Counted from the first letter of the stretch, positions 30,201-38,066 are shown. The stretch: DNA of 64,000 bases from Pelagimonas sp050633425 (GCF_050633425.1 NZ_JBOEGM010000016.1:124001-188000); one strand, 5' to 3'. A program made the numbers and translations. Notes: generated by a model not told the origin, from the sequence alone.

Positions 30201-32954
30201 GCCAATGGGATGGAGGTCTTGGGCGATGAAAATGCCAATGTGATCACCGGCACCGGTGATTTTGACAATACTTTCGATGGTCGCTCTGGCGATGATACGA
30301 TTGACGCTGGCGGCGGAAATGATTCAGTCCTAGGTGGTGTCGGTGACGACAGTCTAGTTGGCGGTGCGGGTAACGACACCTTGGATGGAGGCGACGGTAC
30401 TGGCGCAAGAATTGCCCCAAACAACGACACTTTGCGCGGCGGGGCAGGGGATGATCTGCTGCTCTTTTCAATGAATGGCATACATGGAAATGCCATCAAC
30501 GTCTTTGACGGCGGGGCGGACACCGACACGCTTAGCATTACCTCGCCGATCCACGGCGCCACCCGGCAGGTCAACCTGCAAACGGGCTTGTTTACAAACA
30601 ACGGTACAACACGTGGGACGATCATTAATGTTGAGAACGTCACGGTTGGCAACGCAATAGGTGTAGTGGGCGACGAAAATGGTAACGTGATTACCGGCAC
30701 CGGTGATTTTGACAATACTTTTGTAGGCGGCATTGGCGACGACACCTTGGTCGGCGGCGGCGGCAATGACAGTCTGTCCGGCGGCTCTAATAATGACAGC
30801 CTGATTGGTGGTGAGGGTAACGATACGCTTGATGGTGGTGCTGGTGCGGTCAATCTCGAGACGCTGGGGGACGATACACTCAGGGGCGGCGCGGGCGATG
30901 ATGTTCTGTTATTTACTCAGAACGATCCGAGCGGAAGCTCTGCGAATGTTTTGGACGGTGGCGACGATACAGATACACTGAATTTCCTCTCTTCCGATCC
31001 TGAGTCCGGGCAGGTGGCCAACTTGGCGACCGGATTATACACAATTGATCTCCTCACACACGCCACCATTATCGGCATTGAAAACGTGCGTGTTTTGAAT
31101 GCGATGAGTGTGTTTGGTGATGGTGGAGCCAATAGTCTCACGGCGACGGGAGAGTTTGATAACCACTTGGATGGCGGCGGCGGCAATGACACCCTGAGCG
31201 GCGGCGGTGGCGCGGATACCCTCATCGGTGGCCTTGGCAACGATCTTGTTGATGGTGGAAGTGGCAACGATACTTTGTCTGGCAATTCCGGCAATGACAC
31301 TCTGAATGGCGGCGAAGGTGATGACACGCTGACCGGCGGGCAAGACGATGATGTGCTTTTGGGTGGTCTTGGCGATGACAATCTGATCGGTGGATCTGGC
31401 AATGATACGCTGGATGGAACGGATGGCAGCGGCAGCAGAGACGTACCGAACAATGATACGTTGCGTGGTGCGGCCGGAGACGACCTGCTGATCTATTCCA
31501 TGGGTGGTGTTCATGCAAATGCCGTTCAGGTCTTGGATGGTGGGGCAGACACAGACACACTGAGCTTTACCTATGTTGGTCACGGGGCCAGCCGAGAGGT
31601 CAATCTCACCACCGGTTTGTTCACCACAAACGGATCCACACGCGCGACAGTTGTCGATATTGAAAACGTGACGGTTAACAGCGCCATGACGGTTGTTGGG
31701 GACAGCAACGCCAATGCAATCAAAGGTACCGGAGATTTTGCTAACAGTTTCTCGGGCGGCGCTGGCAACGACACGATAGACGGCGGTGGCGGCAATGATG
31801 TTCTTAATGGCGGTTCGGGCAATGACATGATCATCGGCGGCAGCGGCGATGACAGGCTGGTTGGCGGTACGGGCGATGACACGCTGGACGGCAGCGATGG
31901 ATCGGGTGACCGAATTGTTCCCAACAACGACACGTTGGAAGGCGGGGCCGGTAACGATGTGCTGATTTACTCCATGGACGGCGTCCACGGCAGCGCTGTC
32001 CAAAGCTTTGATGGCGGCGCAGATACGGACACACTGGTCATTAACCATGCAAACCAACACTCCTTTAGAGAGGTGAATCTGGAGACTGGTTTGTTTACGT
32101 CATACGGAACAACACGCGGCACCATAGTCAACATTGAGAATGTTTCAGTCTCCAATAGCATGAGCGTTGTGGGCGATAGTGGTGACAACGTGATCACAGG
32201 CACCGGGACATTCGGCAATATCTTTACCGGCGGTGCTGGCAGCGACACGATTGATGCAGGTGGCGGCAATGACACGGTCTTTGCCGGTGGCAATGCAGAC
32301 GTTGTGTTGGGCGGCCAAGGGCACGATCTGGTTTATGGCGACAATGCCAGTGACTCGATCACGGGCGGAACAGGCAACGATACACTGCGCGGCGACACTG
32401 GGAATGACACTCTGGAAGGGGATGGTGGGCGTGACCTGTTAGAAGGCGGCGCAGGTGCAGACCAGCTGTTTGGTGGGTTAAACAACGATACAATTCTCGG
32501 CGGCACCGGGCATGACCGGCTCGATGGTTCGGGTGGCAGCGACAGTTTGGATGGCGGAACGGGCAATGACACCCTTGATGGCGGCTCTGGCAACGATACG
32601 CTTTTGGGCGGCGATGGCGCGGACTTCATTGAAGGATCGTCCGGGAGAAACCGTATCGACGGCGGTGCAGGCAGCGATGAGTTGTTGAGCGGAACCGGGG
32701 CCGATGTGTTTGTCTTTTCTGCGGGGAATGATCACGACGATATCATTGGCTTTAGCGAGGCACAGGGGGATCGGCTTGAACTTGATGATGCGATTTGGAC
32801 ATCAACCGCCGGGACGCTAAGCGCGGCGCAGGTGTTGGCACAATTTGGGTCAGTGAATGCAGCCGGCAACCTTGAGCTGGATTTCGGCGGTGGTGATGTC
32901 ATCGAGTTGCGTGGTGTTACCACGATCTCAGACAGCAGTATCGACATCGTTTAA
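24276..32954 (+). CDS. Giant modular RTX (hemolysin-type Ca2+-binding) protein
   Basis: A 2892-residue protein, highly acidic and glycine-rich. It is built from 16 copies of one unit: two to ten RTX nonapeptides (GGxGxDTLx), a linker containing DGSDG, the block DTLRGGAGDDLLIYSM, FDGGADTDTLSFT, a strand pair with VNLATGLFTSSGTT, then IENVTVANGMGVVGD and an ITGTGxFxN turn leading to the next repeats. The blocks start near 24465, 24936, 25464, 26019, 26599, 27101, 27548, 28130, 28584, 29033, 29479, 29954, 30425, 30873, 31454 and 31927. The C-terminal 80 residues after the last nonapeptides (DVFVFSAGNDHDDIIGF to SDSSIDIV) look like a type I secretion signal. There is no enzymatic domain. A surface adhesin, S-layer or matrix role is inferred. 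Confidence 0.92.
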   Translation: MPVFNGDGGNNTLTGGPGDDTLNGLGGHDVLFGGAGNDSLVGGDGNDTLDGSDGAGGFINPNRDTLEGGAGDDLLVFSQPLGFSGAFASFDGGADTDTVSFTNANLGATYVVNLATGQFTSSGTIVGFLARVENVSVANGMGVVGDVNANVITGTGFAHNTFDGGGGNDTIDGGDGNDTIDGGLDNDSILGGLSNDSLIGGAGNDTLDGSDGVTSYATNLDTLRGGAGDDLLIYSMVIADSLTANTFDGGADTDTLSFTSASLGATYVANLATGLFTFNGATVGTITAIENVTVAGGMGVVGDGAANVITGTGTVSANTFDGGGGNDTIDGGGGSDSISGGAGDDSLQGGDGNDTVDGGTDNDELFGGDGNDSLLGGTGNDTLEGTDGATLLGGGLDTLDGGAGDDLLIYSQALGSTSGLKTMIGGADNDTALFTHANLNATYVANLATGLFTSSGTTFATMTGIENVTVQNRMGVVGDSNANVITAVGSHANALEGGGGNDTIDGGAGTDTIDGGSGDDSLLGGQNNDTIDGGADDDTIDGGTDHDVMLGGSGDDSLIGGDGNDTLDGSDGSGTRVAPNNDTLRGGAGDDVLVYSMDGVHGNAVQVFDGGDDTDTLSFTHANHGGNREINLATGLFTSSGNTRGTITDIENVVVAGGMSVVGDAGANAITGTGTAGNAFSGGAGDDTLDGGDGADTVDGGEHDDSILGGSGDDSLVGGQNNDTIDGGADNDTIDGGTDDDLILGGSGNDSLIGGDGEDTLDGSDGTGSTVSPNNDTLLGGAGDDLLIYSMDGVHGGAIQVFDGGADTDTLSFTNASHGANRVINLSSGLFTTSGTTRGTIAGIENVTVANGMGVIGDGNDNLITGTGVFDNTFDGGGGNDTVDGGDGNDTLTGGADEDTVTGGLGNDALFGGTGDDSLIGGDGDDTLDGTDGSGNRITPNNDTLLGGDGDDLLIYSMNGVHGSAIQTFDGGADTDTLSFTHAAHGANRVVNLSTGLFTTSGTTRATISDVENVTVGNRMGVIGDSEDNVITGTGDFDNSFDGGEGNDTLDGGGGNDSLIGGTGNDSLIGGTGNDTLDGSDGTQNLEYPNADTLEGGAGDDLLIYSMNGAGSLAVTSFDGGADTDTLSFTGILAATVTADLNTGLFTSGSDTVGSIAGIENVIVDNDMRVIGDAGDNVITGTHVLGTNRFEGGAGNDTLDGGGGSDTVFGEAGNDSVLGGDGDDTVEGGADNDTVRGGRGTDRLHGGEDDDLLFGGQGHDSVIGGAGDDTLDGSDGSGTFDFVNNDTIYAGAGDDLLVFSMGDTNSMSGLVFDGEADNDTISFTHADLDNRWSVTLGGSFTFDNGTGLDFIGVTDVENAIVANAMTVIGDAGANAITGTGVFDNSFEGRGGDDTIDGGAGNDSLLGGLGDDSLIGGLGNDTLDGSDGSGSLLTPNNDTLRGGAGDDLLIHSMLGTDANTITIFDGGDDNDTLSFSAAISSGHSVDLTTGLLTDGGVTRGTVIGIENVSTAGALNVVGDGNANAITATGNFENTFHGGAGQDTIDGGGGNDSLQGDAGSDSLTGGDGNDTLVAYEGDQNLFTNPNDFDTLRGGAGDDLLVISRGGNNGVDVSVIDGGADNDTLSIVTLNYGTPYVVNLETGLFTLFGTQTIATIVDVENVLIHSALTVVGNADDNMITAQSNYTNTFDGRGGDDTLDGDGGNDHITGGSGDDSLIGGAGNDTLDGSDGTGTVAVNNDTLLGGSGNDLLIYSMNGTFASAIQTFDGGSDNDTLSFTGSGLGSQQVVNLTFGEFTSNGDVRGSIAGIENVSVVGGMEVIGDTNDNMIVGTGDFNNVFSSLDGHDTLDGGGGDDDLYGGAGDDSILGGTGNDSLIGHLGDDTLDGSDGTGTVGGPSLDVLRGGAGDDLLIYSMNGSNIAPDTGTNTNRAHVFDGGSDADTLSFTSGALTNAWSVDIDRGVFTSNGDVHGRLVGIENVSVANGMEVLGDENANVITGTGDFDNTFDGRSGDDTIDAGGGNDSVLGGVGDDSLVGGAGNDTLDGGDGTGARIAPNNDTLRGGAGDDLLLFSMNGIHGNAINVFDGGADTDTLSITSPIHGATRQVNLQTGLFTNNGTTRGTIINVENVTVGNAIGVVGDENGNVITGTGDFDNTFVGGIGDDTLVGGGGNDSLSGGSNNDSLIGGEGNDTLDGGAGAVNLETLGDDTLRGGAGDDVLLFTQNDPSGSSANVLDGGDDTDTLNFLSSDPESGQVANLATGLYTIDLLTHATIIGIENVRVLNAMSVFGDGGANSLTATGEFDNHLDGGGGNDTLSGGGGADTLIGGLGNDLVDGGSGNDTLSGNSGNDTLNGGEGDDTLTGGQDDDVLLGGLGDDNLIGGSGNDTLDGTDGSGSRDVPNNDTLRGAAGDDLLIYSMGGVHANAVQVLDGGADTDTLSFTYVGHGASREVNLTTGLFTTNGSTRATVVDIENVTVNSAMTVVGDSNANAIKGTGDFANSFSGGAGNDTIDGGGGNDVLNGGSGNDMIIGGSGDDRLVGGTGDDTLDGSDGSGDRIVPNNDTLEGGAGNDVLIYSMDGVHGSAVQSFDGGADTDTLVINHANQHSFREVNLETGLFTSYGTTRGTIVNIENVSVSNSMSVVGDSGDNVITGTGTFGNIFTGGAGSDTIDAGGGNDTVFAGGNADVVLGGQGHDLVYGDNASDSITGGTGNDTLRGDTGNDTLEGDGGRDLLEGGAGADQLFGGLNNDTILGGTGHDRLDGSGGSDSLDGGTGNDTLDGGSGNDTLLGGDGADFIEGSSGRNRIDGGAGSDELLSGTGADVFVFSAGNDHDDIIGFSEAQGDRLELDDAIWTSTAGTLSAAQVLAQFGSVNAAGNLELDFGGGDVIELRGVTTISDSSIDIV

Positions 32955-32961
32955 ATCCGAG

Positions 32962-32988
32962 AAGGGTCGCCTCGTTTGGCGACCTTTT
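32962..32988 (+). terminator. Intrinsic terminator of the giant RTX gene
   Basis: GGTCGCC (32965-32971) pairs with GGCGACC (32978-32984), flanked by AA upstream and TTTT downstream. It begins eight bases after the stop codon. Confidence 0.8.
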
Positions 32989-33515
32989 CCATCATCGTAG
33001 GTGCGGTGCAAGCTCGCATCATGACACAGTCGCCAAAGTTGGAACCTCACATTTCTGCTGTTGGCCGGAACATCCTGAAGCGTGACCAGCGCGGAACGCT
33101 TCAGGACATGGGCACGACTATCAAAGGCCTCTTAGGTGTGGTTGAGGGGGGAGGGCTCCGAAATCAAACAATAAAACTCAAAACACATGCACCGAAATAC
33201 ATGCTCCGAGATACGGGCAGTCCCACGTTGAGCTGATGCGCAAGTTGCCCTTTGCAACGCACCCGATGTCCTGCCTGACCCCAATCACGCATAAAATCCA
33301 ACGCTTTAAGCCGACGTCTGGCGTTCCCTTGCCGCGACACAAACAAGCAAGCGCCAGCTAAATCGCAGGATGTGCCGCATTTAAGCAAGCCGGGCCAGAA
33401 TGTCGGCTGATCCGTATGCCGTCATAAAGCATTTTGCCGACCCCAAGGGACCGACTGTGGGTTGGTCCAGACTTGCACCGCGACGGCGCGAATGACTGCT
33501 TTGTTAAGATGCCGA
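32989..33515. other. Intergenic region with a perfect 11-bp hairpin
   Basis: About 530 bases without a supported gene. TCCTGAAGCGT (33073-33083) is the exact inverted repeat of ACGCTTCAGGA (33096-33106) around a 12-base loop, with no T-run after it. Short frames on both strands lack recognisable domains. Confidence 0.4.
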
Positions 33516-34064
33516 TCATTGTTGTGAAAAGCTGATTTCCGACCCGGTTATCCTGCTTATCATTTCACCTGTGTTTACCGAACTATAAAGCGATCGAGGT
33601 GGACGAGCTGTTTCGTCAACGCTGCGATGTATCCACTCTTTACCTTCCATTGACTTCAAAGACTGAGATAATGCGCGGTCAGAGATGGTCCGTAAGTTTC
33701 GTTTGATTTCATTGAAATGACAGGGTCTGTGTAGGGACGTTAACACCGGTAAGGTCCATGACTTGCGAAGCAGCTTTTGATCGTCTTCTGTCGATACCCG
33801 TTGAACTTTGTCTGCAATAGCCGCGGCTTCAATTCCTAGCGGTGTCAGTCGAAATTCTGGTCGCAGCGGATGGCCGTAACCAGGATTTCTTTCCAGCAGT
33901 CCGATCTTGATGAGATGGTCCATACTCTGTGCAAAGGCCGTTCTGCTTGCTCCGGTCGATGCCAGCAGGGGAGCCTGCCGTCCCGCAACACCCGCGTGTA
34001 AGCGCGCCAATATGGGCACCGCCCAAGCTTTTGATGTGATGTTGACAAACGTCTCAATGTACAT
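33516..34064 (-). CDS. HxlR-like regulator with two winged-helix halves
   Basis: A 182-residue protein. The second half (LLRKSWTLPVLTSLHRPCHF, then NEIKRNLRTISDRALSQSLK and a wing) is a clear HxlR-type winged helix. The first half (ITSKAWAVPILARLHAGVAG, then ASTGASRTAFAQSMDHLIKI and GLLERNPGYGHPLRPEFRLT) has the same plan. The protein therefore looks like two HxlR domains in one chain, where the family is normally a 100-130-residue homodimer. It lacks the usual N-terminal cysteine. It is divergent from a VOC gene across only 39 bases, which makes that gene the likely target. Confidence 0.75.
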   Translation of the reverse strand: MYIETFVNITSKAWAVPILARLHAGVAGRQAPLLASTGASRTAFAQSMDHLIKIGLLERNPGYGHPLRPEFRLTPLGIEAAAIADKVQRVSTEDDQKLLRKSWTLPVLTSLHRPCHFNEIKRNLRTISDRALSQSLKSMEGKEWIHRSVDETARPPRSLYSSVNTGEMISRITGSEISFSQQ

Positions 34065-34066
34065 AA

Positions 34067-34078
34067 AGTATAGTTACT
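34067..34078. promoter_or_regulatory. Palindromic operator candidate between HxlR-like and VOC genes
   Basis: AGTA-TAGT-TACT is a perfect inverted repeat with a four-base centre, two bases upstream of the regulator ATG and 25 bases before the VOC start. HxlR/DUF24 regulators such as YodB bind TACT/AGTA half-sites, so autoregulation is plausible. Confidence 0.45.
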
Positions 34079-34103
34079 TCATTTTTTATCACGAGGAAAG
34101 CCC

Positions 34104-34481
34104 ATGGCCCTGATTTCAGTGGATGAAACGATCACAATCGCGATGTCGGTCAAAGATCGTCACAAAAGTGCGAAGTGGTTTGAAGACATGCTGGGGTTTG
34201 AAACGATTTATCATGCGGATGAAGCCGGTTGGTCGGAACTGCAAACAAAAACCACTGGTGTTACGATTGGACTTGGGGAGCACACCAAGCCGACCCCAGG
34301 CAACTGTGTCCCGGTGTTTGGAACCGCCGATTTGGACACAGCCCGGCAAAAACTGGAACAAGCCAATGTGTCGTTCGATGGTGACACCGACGTTGTCGAA
34401 GGAATGGTCAAAACCGCAACCTTTTACGACCCTGACGGCAACGCGCTTATGCTTGCCCAAGATCTGACCGACGGATCGTGA
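34104..34481 (+). CDS. VOC-family (glyoxalase-like) protein
   Basis: A 125-residue protein with one vicinal-oxygen-chelate domain: ITIAMSVKDRHKSAKWFEDM, LGFETIYHADEAGWSELQT, then VFGTADLDTARQKLEQANV and the C-terminal ATFYDPDGNALMLAQDL. It resembles small VOC proteins induced by reactive electrophiles or antibiotics. GAGGAAAGCCC precedes the ATG. It is divergent from the HxlR-like regulator and followed by the remains of a second VOC gene. Confidence 0.8.
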   Translation: MALISVDETITIAMSVKDRHKSAKWFEDMLGFETIYHADEAGWSELQTKTTGVTIGLGEHTKPTPGNCVPVFGTADLDTARQKLEQANVSFDGDTDVVEGMVKTATFYDPDGNALMLAQDLTDGS

Positions 34482-34744
34482 CAATGCGGTTTGTAAGCCC
34501 TGTCTCGATGGCAATATTGCCATAACAATTTCGACCTCAGCCGACCCATTTCAACACGGTGCCGTCGGCGTCCCAGTGGCTTCAATTGCCGATGGGGAGG
34601 TGTGGAAACTCAATTTTCTGGACGCTGGTACTGACGTTATGAAGCCGTGTCTCACAAGCGTAAAATTTACTGTCGAACCTAACTTGTGGTCGCAGATTTT
34701 TGAGGGTGTCTGGCAGACAGCATCAGGTCCAGTTGTTTTGGTTA
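34482..34744. other. Decayed sequence downstream of the VOC gene
   Basis: About 260 bases with an open plus-strand frame (from ATG 34576) that has no recognised domain. It may be the disrupted first part of the VOC remnant that follows. Confidence 0.3.
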
Positions 34745-34936
34745 TTGGTGTTCGACATGGGGGCAACTCATACTCAAAGTGCCGAATGTGGGATCAATAC
34801 CGGCAAAGCGATCGACACCCCGACTGTCGTCGCCACTTCCGAATTTTTCGATCCAGATGGCAACACGCTGCGAATGTACAACCGACCTTTGTCACAATCG
34901 GATCCGTGTCGTTCAAGCGACGACTTGAACACTTAG
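34745..34936 (+). pseudogene. Remnant of a second VOC-family gene
   Basis: The frame ending at 34936 contains VVATSEFFDPDGNTLRMYNR near 34824-34886. This is close to the C-terminal metal-binding strand of VOC proteins (compare ATFYDPDGNALMLAQDL in the intact neighbour). The upstream part does not form a complete fold and lacks a start with ribosome site. It is probably the 3' end of a duplicated VOC gene that has decayed. Confidence 0.5.
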
Positions 34937-35047
34937 GGGGTTGTGCCAATTGGATCTCGAGGCAGAAAGTTTTCAGCCTGAACCTCGATCACGCGGTCAC
35001 GGGCAGCTAAGCGTCCACACCAACCAATGCTGCTCAGCAAGCGACTG

Positions 35048-36340
35048 TCAGCTATCTGTTTCTACAGCCAATCTTTTGCTCAACACAAAGGTTAGCATCA
35101 CTGCAATGCACAAAAGCACAGCACCGGCACTCCATGCAATTGGCGTTGAGTAAATCTCGGCGACAGTTCCGGCCATAACCAGCCCCAATGCGGCCCCTAG
35201 TTGTTGGATCAAAGATCGCAGCGACAGTATCGTTGAGCGCTGATGGTCCTCGACACAGCGATGCAGAATGCTGCTGGCAGGCGTTTCGGTGACACCAAGG
35301 ACCACAGAATACAGGACGAAGACGGCCACAAAACCAATGATACTGCCTTGCAAAGCCAATGCGATCTGAACGCCTGCCAGACAGGCAAAACTTGCAGCCA
35401 GCGTCATGGCGTGACGCCGCTTGAAGATCCGGCTGAGGGGCGCAGACAGAGATGCGCCGAACGCGATGGAGAAGAAATAACTCGCCGTAACGACACCGAT
35501 GACGGTGTTTGCATAGCGCTCGTCCAACATGGGTTTTGCATGGGTCGGCCAGATCACTTCGACCGGGTTGGTTGCCATCAGAAAGAATGCCAAAGCTGCC
35601 AGCAGGATCGAAAGTGTGGGATGTTTTAGGGCGAGCAGGCTTGAGTCTTTGATCACCGTTGGAACGTTTGCAAACCCCTGACTGAGTGCGGTGAAATCCC
35701 TCGGACGCGGTGTTTCGACAATGGCAAGCATCGTGAAACCAAACACGCCCAACATCACCATGAGGCTTGCAAAGTAGGACACATCATAGATGCTGAACCC
35801 GAGGCCCTGCGCGATCGTGCCGAAAACATCGGGCAGAAGCCCTCCCAGAACGGCGCCAATGGCCAACCCCACGGCATTGGCCCATTGCGCTTTGGCCAGT
35901 GCGGGCTGGACATCCACATTGGGCGCGCTGGTTTTGAACGTTTCGACAAACCACGCATCAAGCGTGCCTGACCTGAGCGCGCGTCCCAAACCGATGAAGG
36001 CAAAAGAGAGCGCGAGTACGTAGAAGTTGCTCGTCGAGAGAAAGACAACGACCGACAACAGGCTGGCGACGACCGCTGTCAAAAAGACCGGCTTGCGGCC
36101 AATGCTGTCGGCAAGGCCCCCAAACGGTAGCTCCATCGCCATCGTCGTGACCGAATAAACCCCGAAAAGCAGCGAGATTTGAACAAGGTCCATGCCACGG
36201 TCAGTCAAGGCCAGAGCAACAACGGCAACCGTTAGCCCCATCGCGAAACGATCCAGGAACTGGTGTATCTGAAACACGCGAATATGCCGTTGCGCGGGCT
36301 CATTCAGTGCTGCAATTGAGAACTCAATTTCGGTGGCCAT
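35048..36340 (-). CDS. MFS transporter
   Basis: A 430-residue protein with about twelve membrane helices. The loop between helices 2 and 3 reads LPFGGLADSIGRKPVFL, the classic major facilitator motif A, and a related motif (SAPLSRIFKRRHAM) follows helix 8. It is probably a drug or metabolite exporter. The ATG at 36340 gives MATEIEFSIAALNEPAQRHI. It converges on the VOC cluster. A possible MerR-type promoter lies just upstream. The substrate is unknown. Confidence 0.85.
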   Translation of the reverse strand: MATEIEFSIAALNEPAQRHIRVFQIHQFLDRFAMGLTVAVVALALTDRGMDLVQISLLFGVYSVTTMAMELPFGGLADSIGRKPVFLTAVVASLLSVVVFLSTSNFYVLALSFAFIGLGRALRSGTLDAWFVETFKTSAPNVDVQPALAKAQWANAVGLAIGAVLGGLLPDVFGTIAQGLGFSIYDVSYFASLMVMLGVFGFTMLAIVETPRPRDFTALSQGFANVPTVIKDSSLLALKHPTLSILLAALAFFLMATNPVEVIWPTHAKPMLDERYANTVIGVVTASYFFSIAFGASLSAPLSRIFKRRHAMTLAASFACLAGVQIALALQGSIIGFVAVFVLYSVVLGVTETPASSILHRCVEDHQRSTILSLRSLIQQLGAALGLVMAGTVAEIYSTPIAWSAGAVLLCIAVMLTFVLSKRLAVETDS

Positions 36341-36371
36341 CTTTGTAACATCTGTGTTGGTGCCGATATGT

Positions 36372-36404
36372 ACAATACCTCAAGTGAGCTGGAGCCTACG
36401 ACAA
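36372..36404 (-). promoter_or_regulatory. Possible MerR-type promoter of the MFS gene
   Basis: On the minus strand TTGTCG (36399-36404) and TATTGT (36372-36377) are separated by 21 bases holding an imperfect dyad of CTCCAG and CTTGAG. Long spacers with such dyads are typical of MerR/SoxR-controlled promoters. No MerR gene is nearby, and the -35/-10 match is weak. Confidence 0.25.
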
Positions 36405-36951
36405 GCGGCAAAACAGCCATACGAACACGCGTTGCAAATAGTGGTTTAGTCCCGCGCGGTCGCCATCGGACGTGAGAAATCTAGGCAATGCCGCGTCAAT
36501 CTTGTCACGGAACTGACCATGCCTGTTCTTGGAAAACGTCGATTGCCCGCAAAACATGATCCGCAACAACAAAATCTCCGATGGAGATGTTCAAAATTAA
36601 AGCGCCTTGCACGTCTGGTCTTGGACCCAACATGGCAACAATCTCCCATTTCAATGAGGGCGTTGAATCGGTGAGACGAGGCTAAATCAACAAGAGTATT
36701 TTAAAAAAATCAGCCCAATGTGTGATTTTAAGATTTCCATTGCCTGTGCTCGCAGGTCACAAACCGCTGCATCTCCTTGGGTCATGGCACTGGGTCTTTT
36801 GGAAAAGCTGGTCGTTCGGGCTTTGCTGGCGCTACAACGACTTGCGGAGCAAGTGTTCGCGGGTTCAGCGAGATTTGAATTCATTCTCAGAAGTTACCAA
36901 GCGCCGGGTATTGCCGGGTTTTCCTAACCGTAGGGGCGAAAGTTTACCCGC

Positions 36952-36968
36952 TTGATACAATTGGTACA
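36952..36968 (+). promoter_or_regulatory. GATAC repeat motif, copy upstream of the DUF3137 remnant
   Basis: TTGATACAATTGGTACA, two GATAC/GGTAC half-sites nine bases apart, 68 bases before the ATG at 37036. The same motif occurs before three neighbouring genes. Confidence 0.5.
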
Positions 36969-37035
36969 TTGCGCGGTGCGAATTTGCGACATGCCCCCGG
37001 TTAAGTCATCTGGGCCAAGCAAAGCAGGTGACGAC

Positions 37036-38016
37036 ATGACAGAATATATCTTCTCCGAGCGCGCGACGCATGAAGCGGGGTTCCATGAGGTCTATAACAC
37101 AGAAATCGCCCCGTTTTCCGGGGGATGGAGACAAAGCGCCAAATGGCAATGGGCAAAACCTGCAAAACGCTGACGCTGATTGGAGCAGTGACCCTGCTGC
37201 TTGCGATACTGGGCGTGATCAAGGTCCAACCCGTCCTTCGCGATCTTTCCGTTGTTCTTCGGCGGGTGTTCTGCCTTGTTGATCTACCTAGAGGGTGGCC
37301 GCCGAGTCAGCCAAGAGGTCTCGACCTTCCTGCGCCCGCTTTTGTGTCGCTTCTTGGGGCAAATTCTTGGGGCAAATGTGGCTCCACACGGAAACGCCAG
37401 CGGAGTTCATGCCCCTTGATCGTCTGCGCCAGCTGACTGTTCTGCCGGATGCAGACCGCACCCGTCTTGAACCTGGCCATTGAGGGCGATTGGAAGGGCA
37501 TAGACTACCGCATGGAGAACGCGCGGCTGTCAGAGACCTACAATGATCACAACAACAAACGCCGTTGCAGGAGCGTCTTTCGGGGTTTCGTGCTTGAGAT
37601 CAACTGTCCCGTCGACATGCCCCTGGTCGTGTTCAACCGCGACATGGGTGGGATGCTGAATAGGATCAATCTCTGGGCGGCGCTCAAGCATCTGCCGCCG
37701 CACAAGCTTGACCTTGAGGACGAAGACCTCGAAGCCATTTTCCAGGTTCACACAGACGACCCGGCTCGCGCGGCTCAGACGCTGGATGCGCTTTTGCCCG
37801 AATTTTGACCGAGCTAGCAGCGGCGTATCAGGGCGGCAAGAGCTATGTTGCGCAGCCTTTGAGGTGCGCAAGTTCTACATAGCCCTGAGCCTGCCTCATG
37901 ACTTCCTGAACCTTGTTGTCGCAAAATGCCCGCTTGCTGAAAGCAACGCTAAGTTGCATGCAACTTTGGCCGATCTGGTGATCCCCCGCAATGTTATCGA
38001 TGCCCTGATAGACTAA
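37036..38016 (+). pseudogene. Multiply frameshifted DUF3137-like gene
   Basis: The parts read in order across at least three frames. ATG 37036 starts TEYIFSERATHEAGFHEVYN. A membrane segment LTLIGAVTLLLAILGVI follows near 37170. Then come EFMPLDRLRQLTVLPDADRT near 37405, the block IEGDWKGIDYRMENARLSET to VFRGFVLEINCPVDMP near 37475-37620, LDLEDEDLEAIFQVHTDDPA to 37800, and the end RKFYIALSLPHDFLNL to NVIDALID with TAA at 38014. This is the layout I remember for DUF3137 membrane proteins of Rhodobacteraceae (about 300-330 residues). At least four indels are needed, so it is not functional as one chain. A terminator follows. Confidence 0.7.
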
Positions 38017-38035
38017 AGCCCTTTCAGATCTTGTA

Positions 38036-38066
38036 AGAAAGGCCACGCATCCCGCGCGGCCTTTCT
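38036..38066 (+). terminator. Hairpin terminator after the DUF3137 remnant
   Basis: AGAAAGGCCACGC (38036-38048) pairs with GCGCGGCCTTTCT (38054-38066) with one mismatch. The CCTTTCT end gives a weak T-rich tail. It insulates the RTX gene downstream. Confidence 0.65.

Larger units (their letters stand above)
36341..37035. other. Gene-poor region between MFS gene and DUF3137 remnant
   Basis: About 700 bases with only short unconvincing frames (for example 36718-36927 plus and 36687-36884 minus). It holds the possible MFS promoter dyad and, at its right end, the first copy of the GATAC repeat motif. Confidence 0.4.

Noticed and set aside
24356..32947. Many long open frames on the minus strand opposite the giant RTX gene
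   Set aside because: They are proline/serine-rich mirror images of the repetitive GGxGxD codons and have no domains or starts of their own.
32976..33388. Two short frames on opposite strands after the giant RTX gene
   Set aside because: The first begins inside the terminator and neither shows a domain.
36952..36968. FNR/CRP box
   Set aside because: TTGAT is present but the second half is not ATCAA; the half-sites are direct repeats instead.
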